Source of the DNA: Opacimonas sp002292215
GTDB lineage: Bacteria; Pseudomonadota; Gammaproteobacteria; Enterobacterales; Alteromonadaceae
Reading direction: 5' to 3'
NCBI GenBank assembly: GCA_943846745.1
Contig: OX044360.1
Span: 1,860,001-1,924,000, forward strand
Length of the DNA: 64,000 bases
Shown: positions 1 to 8,173 of the stretch, piece by piece
How the letters are laid out: the number at the start of each line of letters is the position of its first letter
Numbering within the stretch: the stretch's first letter is position 1
Notes under the pieces: generated by a model
Told to the model about the DNA's origin: nothing
Seen by the model: only the letters and a program-made list of their open reading frames with translations
Database searches by the model: none
Program-made: the position numbers and the translations under genes

Positions 1-2
1 CT

Positions 3-701
3 GTGCCATTATTTGCTGGCACCATGTTGATATCTGCTATTGCGATGATTATTGCAGTCCCAGCTGGGTTAATGGCTGCGATTTATTTGTCTGAATACGC
101 CTCTCCCAAAGTCAGAACGTTCGTTAAGCCTGCACTAGAGGTATTAGCAGGCGTGCCAACAGTAGTGTATGGATTTTTTGCAGCACTCACCGTTGCTCCT
201 TACTTACGTGAAACCGGCAGTATGTTTGGTTTGAGTGTATCTTCAGAAAGTGCATTAGCAGCCGGCTTAGTCATGGGCGTAATGATTATTCCGTTTGTGT
301 CATCTCTATCAGATGATGTTATTAATGCGGTACCTCAGTCCTTGAGAGATGGCTCGTTTGGTCTAGGCGCCACACATTCTGAAACCATTAAACAAGTGAT
401 AATCCCAGCTGCATTACCAGGCATTGTCGGCGGTATTTTGCTTGCTGTTTCACGCGCCATTGGCGAAACCATGATCGTGGTAATGGCAGCAGGGCTAGCA
501 GCCAATCTTACAGCCAATCCTATGGAGTCGGTGACTACTGTGACAGTACAAATTGTGACGTTATTAGTCGGCGATCAAGAATTTAATAGCCCTAAAACTC
601 TGTCAGCATTTGCCCTTGGACTGATGTTGTTTGTGATCACCTTGATCCTCAATAGTGTCGCCTTAATGGTAGTCAAAAAATATCGTGAGCAGTACGAGTA
701 A
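3..701 (+). CDS. pstC: Phosphate ABC transporter permease PstC (C-terminal part, cut by window edge)
   Basis: This is the C-terminal part of PstC, one of the two inner-membrane permeases of the high-affinity phosphate ABC transporter PstSCAB. The visible 232 residues hold several hydrophobic helices. They also carry the permease EAA-type loop (GSFGLGATHSETIKQVIIPA, around residues 117-136), which contacts the ATPase PstB, followed by PGIVGGILLAVSRAIGET. The reading frame runs in from the window edge, so the GTG at position 3 is an internal Val codon and not the start. The stop lies 2 bases before pstA, so the two are co-transcribed. The Pho-regulon promoter and pstS must lie outside the window. 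Confidence 0.93.
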   Translation: MPLFAGTMLISAIAMIIAVPAGLMAAIYLSEYASPKVRTFVKPALEVLAGVPTVVYGFFAALTVAPYLRETGSMFGLSVSSESALAAGLVMGVMIIPFVSSLSDDVINAVPQSLRDGSFGLGATHSETIKQVIIPAALPGIVGGILLAVSRAIGETMIVVMAAGLAANLTANPMESVTTVTVQIVTLLVGDQEFNSPKTLSAFALGLMLFVITLILNSVALMVVKKYREQYE

Positions 702-703
702 TA

Positions 704-2023
704 ATGATGAAAAACGAATCTATACAAAATAAAGACGGCGCGGCGAAACCTAGCACAATTGACTTAGTTAATAAAAATCTCGCCAAGCGTTATCGCGCCG
801 AAAAACGCTTTAAAGCTTATGGAGTTGCAGCGATCCTGTTTGGTTTAGCATGTTTGGTGATATTGTTTACGGATATTATTGGCAAAGGTCATTCTGCTTT
901 TTTACAAACCTATGTGTATGTAGAAGTAAATTATGATGCTGATGCGTTAGACATTAGCAATGTGAATGATCCTCAGCAATTAGCAATAGCCGATTACTCA
1001 GCAATCGTCAAAAGCGCATTGCGTGAGCAATTTACCGATGCAAAAAGCCGTAAGCAACGCCGTAACCTGTATGGCTTAGTCAGTAATGGCGCTAGCTTCA
1101 CCTTACGCGAATCATTAGAAAACAACCCCGCGTTATTGAATCAAACAGTGGGATTATGGTTGTTAGCCGACGATGACATCGATACTTATTATAAAAGCCG
1201 CGGTGATAACAAAGACGATGCCTTTGTCGGTCGATTAAATCCCCAGCAAGTTGCATGGGTAGAAACATGGATTGACAAGCAACAAATTAAAAAGCGTTTC
1301 AACACCACATTTTTCACTTCTGGTGATTCACGTGAACCTGAGCAAGCTGGTATTTTGGGTGCAATGGCGGGTTCGTTGTTCACTTTATTGGTGACGATTG
1401 CGCTGTCGTTTCCTATTGGTGTTGCTGCCGCTGTTTATTTGGAAGAGTACGCACCAAAAAATAGAATCACCGACTTTATAGAAGTGAACATTAATAACCT
1501 AGCTGCTGTGCCATCAATCATATTTGGTTTGCTCGGTTTAGCTATTTTTATTGGCTACTTTGAGATGCACCGCTCCATTCCCTTGGTTGGTGGTTTAGTA
1601 TTGTCCTTAATGACTCTACCGACTATTATTATTTCAAGCCGTGCCGCTATTAAGTCAGTACCGCCGTCAATACGCGATGCAGCACTTGGCTTAGGCGCAT
1701 CTAAGATGCAAGTTATTTTACACCATGTTTTACCCCTTGCGATGCCAGGTATGTTAACCGGAGCAATTATTGGGTTTGCACAAGCCTTGGGTGAAACAGC
1801 TCCGTTGTTAATGATTGGTATGGTGGCGTTTATCGTGGATATTCCAGGCGGAGTATCAGATCCAGCAACAGCCTTGCCGGTCCAGATTTTCTTGTGGTCA
1901 GACAGCCCTGAACGCGCATTTGTAGAGCGTACTTCAGCGGCAATTATGGTGCTGTTAGCGTTTCTTATAACTATGAACACAGCAGCAATATGGCTACGTA
2001 AACGCCTTGAGCGTCGTTGGTAA
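704..2023 (+). CDS. pstA: Phosphate ABC transporter permease PstA with extended N-terminus
   Basis: PstA is the second membrane permease of the phosphate importer. The C-terminal 230 residues or so form the permease domain, with the coupling loop AALGLGASKMQVILHHVLPL followed by AMPGMLTGAIIGFAQALGETAP. At 439 residues it is about 140 longer than the E. coli protein. The extra N-terminal part has one membrane helix (about residues 39-59) and a polar, presumably periplasmic stretch to about residue 215. This matches the DUF3333-type extension known from other marine gammaproteobacteria. The start sits 2 bases after the pstC stop. The function is well supported, while the role of the extension is unknown. 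Confidence 0.94.
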   Translation: MMKNESIQNKDGAAKPSTIDLVNKNLAKRYRAEKRFKAYGVAAILFGLACLVILFTDIIGKGHSAFLQTYVYVEVNYDADALDISNVNDPQQLAIADYSAIVKSALREQFTDAKSRKQRRNLYGLVSNGASFTLRESLENNPALLNQTVGLWLLADDDIDTYYKSRGDNKDDAFVGRLNPQQVAWVETWIDKQQIKKRFNTTFFTSGDSREPEQAGILGAMAGSLFTLLVTIALSFPIGVAAAVYLEEYAPKNRITDFIEVNINNLAAVPSIIFGLLGLAIFIGYFEMHRSIPLVGGLVLSLMTLPTIIISSRAAIKSVPPSIRDAALGLGASKMQVILHHVLPLAMPGMLTGAIIGFAQALGETAPLLMIGMVAFIVDIPGGVSDPATALPVQIFLWSDSPERAFVERTSAAIMVLLAFLITMNTAAIWLRKRLERRW

Positions 2024-2040
2024 GAACAGGAATAATGATA

Positions 2041-2880
2041 ATGAAAACAAAAACAAATGAAAACGATCCGCAGATCGCTCAAGATGTATCTACCTTACAA
2101 ACCGTCGGAAACGTTTTTTCTGATAATGCAAAAATGTCGATGCGTAACGTCAATGTATTTTATGATGACAAACAAGCGATTCATGACGTCAGTTTAGATA
2201 TTGGCAAAAATGAAGTAGTGGCAATGATCGGTCCATCCGGTTGTGGTAAATCTACTTTTTTACGCTGTATGAACCGCATGAACGACACCATTGATTCGTG
2301 TCGTATAGAGGGTGATTTTAGACTTGAGAAAGATGATATTTATCATCCTAAGCAAGATGTGGTGGCACTTCGTGCTCGCGTTGGGATTGTATTTCAAAAG
2401 CCAAATCCGTTTCCTAAATCTATTTACGACAACGTCGCTTATGGCCCTAAAGTACATGGTTTAGCCTCTAGCAAGACAGACTTAGACGAAATTGTAGAAG
2501 TCAGTTTACGCAAAGCCGGCCTATGGGCTGAAGTTAAGGACAGACTTACCGCTCCGGGTACTGGCCTATCTGGTGGTCAACAACAACGTTTATGTATCGC
2601 ACGCACTATTGCGGTAGGTCCAGAAGTGATATTAATGGATGAGCCATGCTCGGCACTTGATCCGATTGCCACGGCTAAAATTGAAGAGCTCATGGCGGAG
2701 CTAAGTCAAAATTTCACCATTGCAATTGTGACTCACTCCATGCAGCAGGCGGCACGTGTATCACAGCGCACAGCCTATTTCCATATGGGTAAACTGATTG
2801 AGGTAAATGATACTAAACGCGTATTTACTAATCCAGAACATGAACTGACTGAAGCGTACATTACGGGTCGCTTTGGCTAA
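2041..2880 (+). CDS. pstB: Phosphate ABC transporter ATP-binding protein PstB
   Basis: PstB is the cytoplasmic ATPase that drives phosphate import through PstC/PstA. Visible motifs are Walker A (GPSGCGKST), the ABC signature (LSGGQQQR), Walker B (VILMDEPCSALDP) and the switch His (VTHSMQQA). The frame is open from 2017, but ATG 2041 is preferred. AACAGGA at 2026-2031 is a ribosome site 9 bases before it, while ATG 2035 would be too close. The product is 279 residues, about 20 longer at the N-terminus than E. coli PstB. It is the third gene of the pst operon. Confidence 0.94.
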   Translation: MKTKTNENDPQIAQDVSTLQTVGNVFSDNAKMSMRNVNVFYDDKQAIHDVSLDIGKNEVVAMIGPSGCGKSTFLRCMNRMNDTIDSCRIEGDFRLEKDDIYHPKQDVVALRARVGIVFQKPNPFPKSIYDNVAYGPKVHGLASSKTDLDEIVEVSLRKAGLWAEVKDRLTAPGTGLSGGQQQRLCIARTIAVGPEVILMDEPCSALDPIATAKIEELMAELSQNFTIAIVTHSMQQAARVSQRTAYFHMGKLIEVNDTKRVFTNPEHELTEAYITGRFG

Positions 2881-2960
2881 TTCAAATATATTTACGAATA
2901 CAAGTATTACGCAGCACACCTATCACTTTATACCTTAAACAGGCAAAGCAGGAACGTAAA

Positions 2961-3674
2961 ATGGATAAGAAGTATCTAGAAAGACATATCTCAAATAGTT
3001 TTGATACAGAGATCAAAACTATCATCAGCCAAATATTAGAAATGGGCAACATTGTTGAACAACAAATTCAAGATTCGGTTACCGCAATAGTCTCAACCAA
3101 TAAAGCGCTCGCAGAAAAAGTAATCGAAGTTGAAAATGATGTAGATATGCGTGAAGTACGCTTAGATGAAATATGCACCGAAGTACTGGCGTGTCGCCAA
3201 CCTGCTGCGTTTGATTTACGCATGATTTTATCCGCAACTCGCATTATTCGTGATCTTGAGCACATCGGTGATGAAGCACAAAAAGTCGCTAAAATGGCGT
3301 TACGACTTAAGAAGAAAGGTGCTGCACCGGGCGGATATAACGAAATTGAGCATATGGGCGCACTGGTTCAAGGCATGCTACATTCTGCTTTGCATGCGTT
3401 TACTCAATTAGATGTAACGCAAGCCCTCGCTGTAGCAAAGTCGGATAAAAAAGTAGACCGCGAATTTAAGAGTGCAATGCGCACCATAGTGACGCACATG
3501 ATTGACGATCCAAAATCTATCAAACGGGCCATGAATATCCTATCGGCATTACGCTCACTAGAGCGAATGGGCAATCACAACCGTAATATTGCGGAGCATA
3601 TTATCTATTTGGTTAAAGGGTTGGATGTCAGGCATTCATCAATCAAAGAGATGGAGAGTAAATTAGGGAATTAA
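2961..3674 (+). CDS. phoU: Phosphate signalling protein PhoU
   Basis: PhoU links the Pst transporter to the PhoR/PhoB system and represses the Pho regulon when phosphate is ample. The 237-residue, all-helical protein has the two PhoU repeats. The metal-binding-type motifs are EVENDVDMRE and RDLEHIGDEAQKVAK in repeat 1 and RSLERMGNHNRNIAEHIIY in repeat 2. A good ribosome site (AGGAACG) precedes the ATG. It follows pstB after 80 bases, as the last gene of the pst operon. No terminator of its own is seen except the hairpin shared with groEL. Confidence 0.95.
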   Translation: MDKKYLERHISNSFDTEIKTIISQILEMGNIVEQQIQDSVTAIVSTNKALAEKVIEVENDVDMREVRLDEICTEVLACRQPAAFDLRMILSATRIIRDLEHIGDEAQKVAKMALRLKKKGAAPGGYNEIEHMGALVQGMLHSALHAFTQLDVTQALAVAKSDKKVDREFKSAMRTIVTHMIDDPKSIKRAMNILSALRSLERMGNHNRNIAEHIIYLVKGLDVRHSSIKEMESKLGN

Positions 3675-3767
3675 GCACTTTGAAATCAGAGCAATCGAAC
3701 TTCATGACTGCTACTTTGCTGGTACTTTCTCCAGTCAGCTTATTCGATTCATTGGTAGGCAGCCAAT

Positions 3768-3801
3768 AAAAAAGCCTGAATATTACTATCCAGGCTTTCG
3801 T
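3768..3801 (-). terminator. Intrinsic terminator of groEL (may also stop phoU transcripts)
   Basis: The stem AAAGCCTG / CAGGCTTT lies between the convergent phoU and groEL genes. On the minus strand it is followed by a run of six T, which makes it a good factor-independent terminator for groEL. On the plus strand the T-tract is interrupted (TTTCGTTT), so it would be weaker for phoU. Confidence 0.75.
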
Positions 3802-3839
3802 TTAAATGGTTAGAGCTTCAGTAATAGATTTAAAATCTA

Positions 3840-5480
3840 TTACATCATGCCGCCCATACCACCCATACCGCCCATATCAGGCATTGCAGGAGCTGAAGCA
3901 GCAACAGGTGCATCTGCAACCATCGCTTCGGTCGTAATCATTAAGCTAGCGATAGACGCTGCAAACTGTAACGCACTTCGAGTGACTTTAGTTGGGTCAA
4001 GGATACCCATTTCTAACATATCACCGTAAGTATCGTTACCAGCATTATAACCGTAGTTCGCATCACCCGCTTTTACGTTGTTAACGACAACAGATGCTTC
4101 TGCACCGGCATTCGATGCGATTTGACGCATTGGTGCTTCCATTGCACGAAGGGCAAGTTTAATACCTAACGTCTGTTCTTCATTTTCGCCTTTCATGTCT
4201 GCTAATTTAGCAGCAACACGAACTAGTGCAACACCACCACCAGGGACAACACCTTCTTCCACTGCGGCGCGAGTTGCATGTAATGCATCTTCAACACGCG
4301 CTTTCTTCTCTTTCATTTCAACTTCAGTCGCTGCGCCAACTTTAATAACCGCAACACCGCCAGCTAATTTAGCTAGACGCTCTTGTAGTTTTTCTTTGTC
4401 GTAGTCTGAAGATGAATCTTCAACTTGTGCACGGATTTGTGAACAACGCGCTTCGATGCTTGCTTGCTCGCCTGCACCATCAACAATCGTCGTGTTATCT
4501 TTGTTGATAACAACACGTTTTGCAGTACCTAGGTCTTCTAAAGTAACTTTTTCAAGATCCAAACCAATTTCTTCAGAGATCACAGTACCGCCAGTAAGGA
4601 TAGCGATATCTTGTAACATCGCTTTGCGACGATCACCAAAACCAGGTGCTTTAACCGCTGCAACTTTAACGATACCACGCATGTTGTTTACAACTAGTGT
4701 TGCTAAGGCTTCGCCTTCAACATCTTCAGCAATAATCAATAACGGCTTAGATGACTTAGCAACCGCTTCTAATGTTGGTAATAACTCACGGATATTAGAG
4801 ATTTTTTTATCTACCAATAAAATGTACGGCGAATCTACTTCAATCGTGCCATTTTCTTGATTGTTGATGAAATAAGGTGATAAGTAACCACGGTCAAACT
4901 GCATCCCCTCAACAACGTCTAATTCGTTTTGCAAGGCTTGACCTTCTTCAACTGTAATAACGCCTTCTTTACCAACACGCTCCATCGCTTCAGCGATGAT
5001 GTCACCTACAACAGTGTCAGAGTTAGCTGAAATCGTGCCGACTTGCGCGATAGATTTAGTATCAGCACATGGTGTAGATAACGCTTTAAGTTCTTCTACA
5101 GCTGCTAAAACCGCTTTGTCGATACCACGTTTAAGATCCATTGGGTTAATACCCGCAGCAACAGATTTAAGGCCTTCAGTTACAATCGCCTGGGCTAAAA
5201 CTGTCGCAGTTGTCGTTCCGTCACCGGCTTCATCATTGGCTTTAGAAGCAACTTCTTTAACCATCTGTGCGCCCATGTTTTCGAATTTATCTTCTAATTC
5301 GATTTCTTTGGCAACAGATACACCATCTTTGGTGATCGTTGGCGCGCCGAATGATTTGTCTAATACAACGTGACGCCCTTTTGGACCTAATGTTACTTTT
5401 ACTGCATTAGCGAGAATATTGACACCGTTAAGCATTTTGCTACGTGCGTCATCAGAAAAACGTACTTCTTTTGCTGACAT
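3840..5480 (-). CDS. groL: 60 kDa chaperonin GroEL
   Basis: GroEL forms the double seven-subunit ring that folds cytoplasmic proteins in an ATP cycle with GroES. The 546-residue protein has the N-terminal VRFSDDAR start, the ATP-binding GDGTTTATVLAQ segment (about residues 86-97), the apical-domain region GYLSPYFINN, and the typical Gly-Met tail (GGMGGMGGMM). It follows groES after about 70 bases, so the two form one operon on the minus strand. Heat induction is predicted from the sigma-32 promoter upstream of groES. Confidence 0.98.
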   Translation of the reverse strand: MSAKEVRFSDDARSKMLNGVNILANAVKVTLGPKGRHVVLDKSFGAPTITKDGVSVAKEIELEDKFENMGAQMVKEVASKANDEAGDGTTTATVLAQAIVTEGLKSVAAGINPMDLKRGIDKAVLAAVEELKALSTPCADTKSIAQVGTISANSDTVVGDIIAEAMERVGKEGVITVEEGQALQNELDVVEGMQFDRGYLSPYFINNQENGTIEVDSPYILLVDKKISNIRELLPTLEAVAKSSKPLLIIAEDVEGEALATLVVNNMRGIVKVAAVKAPGFGDRRKAMLQDIAILTGGTVISEEIGLDLEKVTLEDLGTAKRVVINKDNTTIVDGAGEQASIEARCSQIRAQVEDSSSDYDKEKLQERLAKLAGGVAVIKVGAATEVEMKEKKARVEDALHATRAAVEEGVVPGGGVALVRVAAKLADMKGENEEQTLGIKLALRAMEAPMRQIASNAGAEASVVVNNVKAGDANYGYNAGNDTYGDMLEMGILDPTKVTRSALQFAASIASLMITTEAMVADAPVAASAPAMPDMGGMGGMGGMM

Positions 5481-5550
5481 AATAAATTTCCTTTAAAAAT
5501 AAGCTTACGTGCGATTACGAATCGTCACGACAAAAATGAATGAATAAGTA

Positions 5551-5841
5551 TTATTCAACGATGGCTAGGATATCGCCTTCACTTAGGATCAGGACTTCTT
5601 CGCCGTCGATTTTTTCAGACTTCACGCCGTAACCTTCACTGAAGATAACCGTATCGCCAACTTTAACAGCAAGTGCTTGCACGTCACCATTTTCTAAAAT
5701 ACGACCATTACCCACAGCGATAACTTCACCACGAGTTGATTTTTCAGCAGCAGAACCCGTTAATACAATACCACCGGCTGACTTACTTTCGTGTTCAGCA
5801 CGTTTGATAATAACGCGATCATGTAAAGGACGAATTGCCAT
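5551..5841 (-). CDS. groS: 10 kDa co-chaperonin GroES
   Basis: GroES is the seven-subunit lid of GroEL. The 96-residue protein starts MAIRPLHDRVIIKR and contains the mobile-loop region SAGGIVLTGSAAEKSTRGEV and the end segment EGDILAIVE. The frame is open 7 codons further upstream, but the ATG at 5841 matches the family start. It has GGAG 8 bases before it on the minus strand. It is the first gene of the groES-groEL operon. Confidence 0.97.
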   Translation of the reverse strand: MAIRPLHDRVIIKRAEHESKSAGGIVLTGSAAEKSTRGEVIAVGNGRILENGDVQALAVKVGDTVIFSEGYGVKSEKIDGEEVLILSEGDILAIVE

Positions 5842-5940
5842 TTTTATTTCTCCGATTTTCAATTATTTAATGATAATAACAAACCCACAATTAGGCTGGC
5901 TTTGATCGCTAAATAGATAATTACTTAGCTATGTTCGTTG

Positions 5941-5970
5941 ATATGGCGTTAATAGAAAATGTTTCAAGGG
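5941..5970 (-). promoter_or_regulatory. Sigma-32 (heat shock) promoter of groES-groEL
   Basis: On the minus strand the -35 element CCCTTGAA lies at 5963-5970 (CTTGAA at 5963-5968). The -10 element CGCCATAT lies at 5941-5948. The spacer between CTTGAA and the -10 is 14 bases. This fits the RpoH consensus (CTTGAA, 13-15 bases, CCCCATNT) with one mismatch in the -10. It sits about 100 bases before the groES start codon. Confidence 0.8.
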
Positions 5971-5982
5971 AGGGAGGTGAAA

Positions 5983-6026
5983 AATTTTCCCTTTTTTTAT
6001 CAAAAATGACGCCAAAAGGGAAAATT
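5983..6026 (-). terminator. Perfect 13-bp inverted repeat, probable terminator of the amidohydrolase gene
   Basis: AATTTTCCCTTTT at 5983-5995 pairs perfectly with AAAAGGGAAAATT at 6014-6026 around an 18-base loop. On the minus strand the hairpin follows the amidohydrolase stop and leads into several T, which fits a terminator. It lies just upstream of the groES -35 element and may insulate the heat-shock operon. The long loop is unusual, so protein binding is an alternative. Confidence 0.55.
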
Positions 6027-6047
6027 ACGAGATAAGGGCATCCTTGG

Positions 6048-7433
6048 TTACAAATTAGCTTCCACCGGCTGGCCATTGTGCTTATACAAAATACCGTCTT
6101 TCATCACCATGTCGACATTTTGCAACAGGTTAATATAGCGGAGCACATCGCCTTTAACAGCAATAATATCAGCGAGTTTTCCTTTAGAAATCGTACCTGT
6201 CTGATCCGCTACGCCCATCATCACTGATGGCCAATATGTTGCAGCACGAATGGTGTACATAGGATCAAAACCAAAATCATCTACCCACACCGCTAATTCA
6301 TTCCACGTGCTTTGGCAATGGAACTTAGTCGGAATACCGCTATCGGTGCCCACAAGTAATATCACACCCGCGTCTTTTAACTGTTTGACCTTATGCTCCA
6401 ACGTCGGTTGACGCATGGGTGTCAGTTGCATGTATTCCAGTTGACCAGGATTAGTTAATGATGCTTTGATATCCGCAATTGTGTCTTGTTTCAAGCCGCG
6501 CTGCCAACACGTGTTATCAAGTTTTTCTGGATTAGCGACCGTCCGAGAATAATTAAATAACCCCTCGACAGTAGGTGTCCAATACAAAGGCCCACCGGCA
6601 ATCCGGCCCTTAGCAGTGCGCTCTTTAAGCATAACCATGATGTCTTCCGGGTATTCTGGCGCAGTGGTTAAGCCCGTATGTTCAAAGTTATCAATACCGA
6701 TCTCTAGTCCTCGTCGGATTTCATCCGGTTTATGGGAATGACCCACGACTTTAAGCCCGTGCTTATGGGCTTCATCAACAACGGCTTGCGCAACTTCCAA
6801 TGACATCACATCATGATCAATCAATTTGATCACATCCACACCCGCTTTTGCTAACTGACTGACTTTGGCTTGTGCTTGAGCCACATCCGCCACTCCCCAG
6901 CGATAACGTTCAGTGCCAGGATAAGGTTCGTGTTGAATAAATGGGCCGGAGATATACAAACGTGGGCCTGGGATTTCTCCGTTATTGATTCGGCGTTTAA
7001 CTGATAATGAAGGCTCTAGAGGCGCACCTAGATCACGCGTACTCGTGACGCCAGCTAACAACAGTTGCACGGCACTAGCCGGCATAATTTCATCGGCTAA
7101 TCGGTCTTTGTACGTTGGATGCCAATGGGCGTAATCAGCATGACCATTTAGCATTAAGTGTGCATGCGCTTCCCATAAGCCGGGCAGCACATCCATCCCT
7201 TCAGTGGAAATAACGGTATAACCATCGGGCACCGGTAATGTAGCTACCGTGCCCACAGATTGGATGACATTATCTTTAATTAAAATGACGCTGTTAGCTA
7301 GGGGTTGATGACCGAAACCATCGATTAATCGACCTCCCACTAACGCTTTGTACTCTTGGGCTGAGGCAACAAAGCTGGAGGCAAATAAAGTAGAACAGAA
7401 TAAAGACATTCGACAGATATTACGAACATTCAT
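6048..7433 (-). CDS. Secreted metal-dependent amidohydrolase
   Basis: A member of the amidohydrolase superfamily (imidazolonepropionase-like branch), with a signal peptide of about 25 residues ending ASA, so it is likely periplasmic. Metal-binding motifs in order are EAHAHL (the HxH pair after strand 1), the probable bridging Lys in VIKLIDHD, VVGHSHK, NFEHT and the Asp in LVGTDSG. Length (461) is normal for the family. Related proteins cleave peptides, prolidase-type substrates or xenobiotics, but the substrate cannot be told from sequence. It lies 63 bases downstream of fxsA on the same strand, in the place held by another gene between fxsA and groES in enterobacteria. Confidence 0.85.
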   Translation of the reverse strand: MNVRNICRMSLFCSTLFASSFVASAQEYKALVGGRLIDGFGHQPLANSVILIKDNVIQSVGTVATLPVPDGYTVISTEGMDVLPGLWEAHAHLMLNGHADYAHWHPTYKDRLADEIMPASAVQLLLAGVTSTRDLGAPLEPSLSVKRRINNGEIPGPRLYISGPFIQHEPYPGTERYRWGVADVAQAQAKVSQLAKAGVDVIKLIDHDVMSLEVAQAVVDEAHKHGLKVVGHSHKPDEIRRGLEIGIDNFEHTGLTTAPEYPEDIMVMLKERTAKGRIAGGPLYWTPTVEGLFNYSRTVANPEKLDNTCWQRGLKQDTIADIKASLTNPGQLEYMQLTPMRQPTLEHKVKQLKDAGVILLVGTDSGIPTKFHCQSTWNELAVWVDDFGFDPMYTIRAATYWPSVMMGVADQTGTISKGKLADIIAVKGDVLRYINLLQNVDMVMKDGILYKHNGQPVEANL

Positions 7434-7496
7434 ATAAGACTCTTTATAGTTAGTATCTAAGAAACTCTAGATTATCAATTCAGCGCCAGTTTGCAA

Positions 7497-8030
7497 CTAT
7501 TTGTCATTTCGTCCTGAGTCAGACGTGTTTTCAGGTTTATTTGTGTCGTCGGCTTGCAGAGGTATTTGCACAGAATCTGCTTGCCCAGTCTCCCGAAACT
7601 CACCATCAATAATATCATCATTTTGCGCATAGGTTTGACTAAAACCGGACTGAGAAAAATGCGCCGATGCATGCATTTTGCCGTTAAGTGCATGAAACAA
7701 CACGCCACCAATTTTTTTACGCGTATATGGCAATGTTAGCAATAATCCAAACACGTCAGTAATGAAACCTGGCGTCACAAGCAAAACCCCCGCTACCAAT
7801 AATAGCAACCCTGAACCAATTTCTTCGGCAGGGACTTGTCCTTGCTGCATTTTTAACTGTGCTTGTGCCAACGTTGATACGCCTTCACGCTTCACCAAAT
7901 ACGCACCGATCATGGCTGAGAGAATGACGAGCAATACCGTATTCCATCCACCAATAATTTCTCCCACGTTAATGAGAACAGCGATTTCTGCGATCGGCAT
8001 GATCACAAACAACAAAAATAATTTACCCAA
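7497..8030 (-). CDS. fxsA: FxsA family membrane protein
   Basis: FxsA is a small inner-membrane protein known in E. coli for relieving exclusion of phage T7 by the F plasmid. Its normal role is unclear. The family pattern is present: an N-terminal helix with MPIAEIAVLINVG, a second helix, the motif GAYLVKREG, then LLLVAGVLLVTPGFITDVFG. The C-terminal third is polar and low in complexity. At 177 residues the length is typical. It is divergent from dsbD and probably co-transcribed with the amidohydrolase gene. Proximity of fxsA to groES is conserved in gammaproteobacteria. Confidence 0.9.
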   Translation of the reverse strand: MGKLFLLFVIMPIAEIAVLINVGEIIGGWNTVLLVILSAMIGAYLVKREGVSTLAQAQLKMQQGQVPAEEIGSGLLLLVAGVLLVTPGFITDVFGLLLTLPYTRKKIGGVLFHALNGKMHASAHFSQSGFSQTYAQNDDIIDGEFRETGQADSVQIPLQADDTNKPENTSDSGRNDK

Positions 8031-8173
8031 AAGACTTCCTTAAGTTTCGTTTAATCCACACTTGCTAAAGTTATGTTACTGTAATTGATTGAAAGCCGAT
8101 ATGAAAGCGAGGTAGACTTTTATCGGTCTTTTAATTTAATCCATCTTTTTTAATCTGAGAATCAATTAACATT

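Noticed and set aside
1555..2082. 175-codon minus-strand ORF opposite pstA and pstB
   Set aside because: It lies wholly antisense to well-supported genes, and its product has no recognisable features.
7475..7711. ORF on the minus strand overlapping the end of fxsA in another frame
   Set aside because: It overlaps most of the fxsA 3' end and has no ribosome site or family features.
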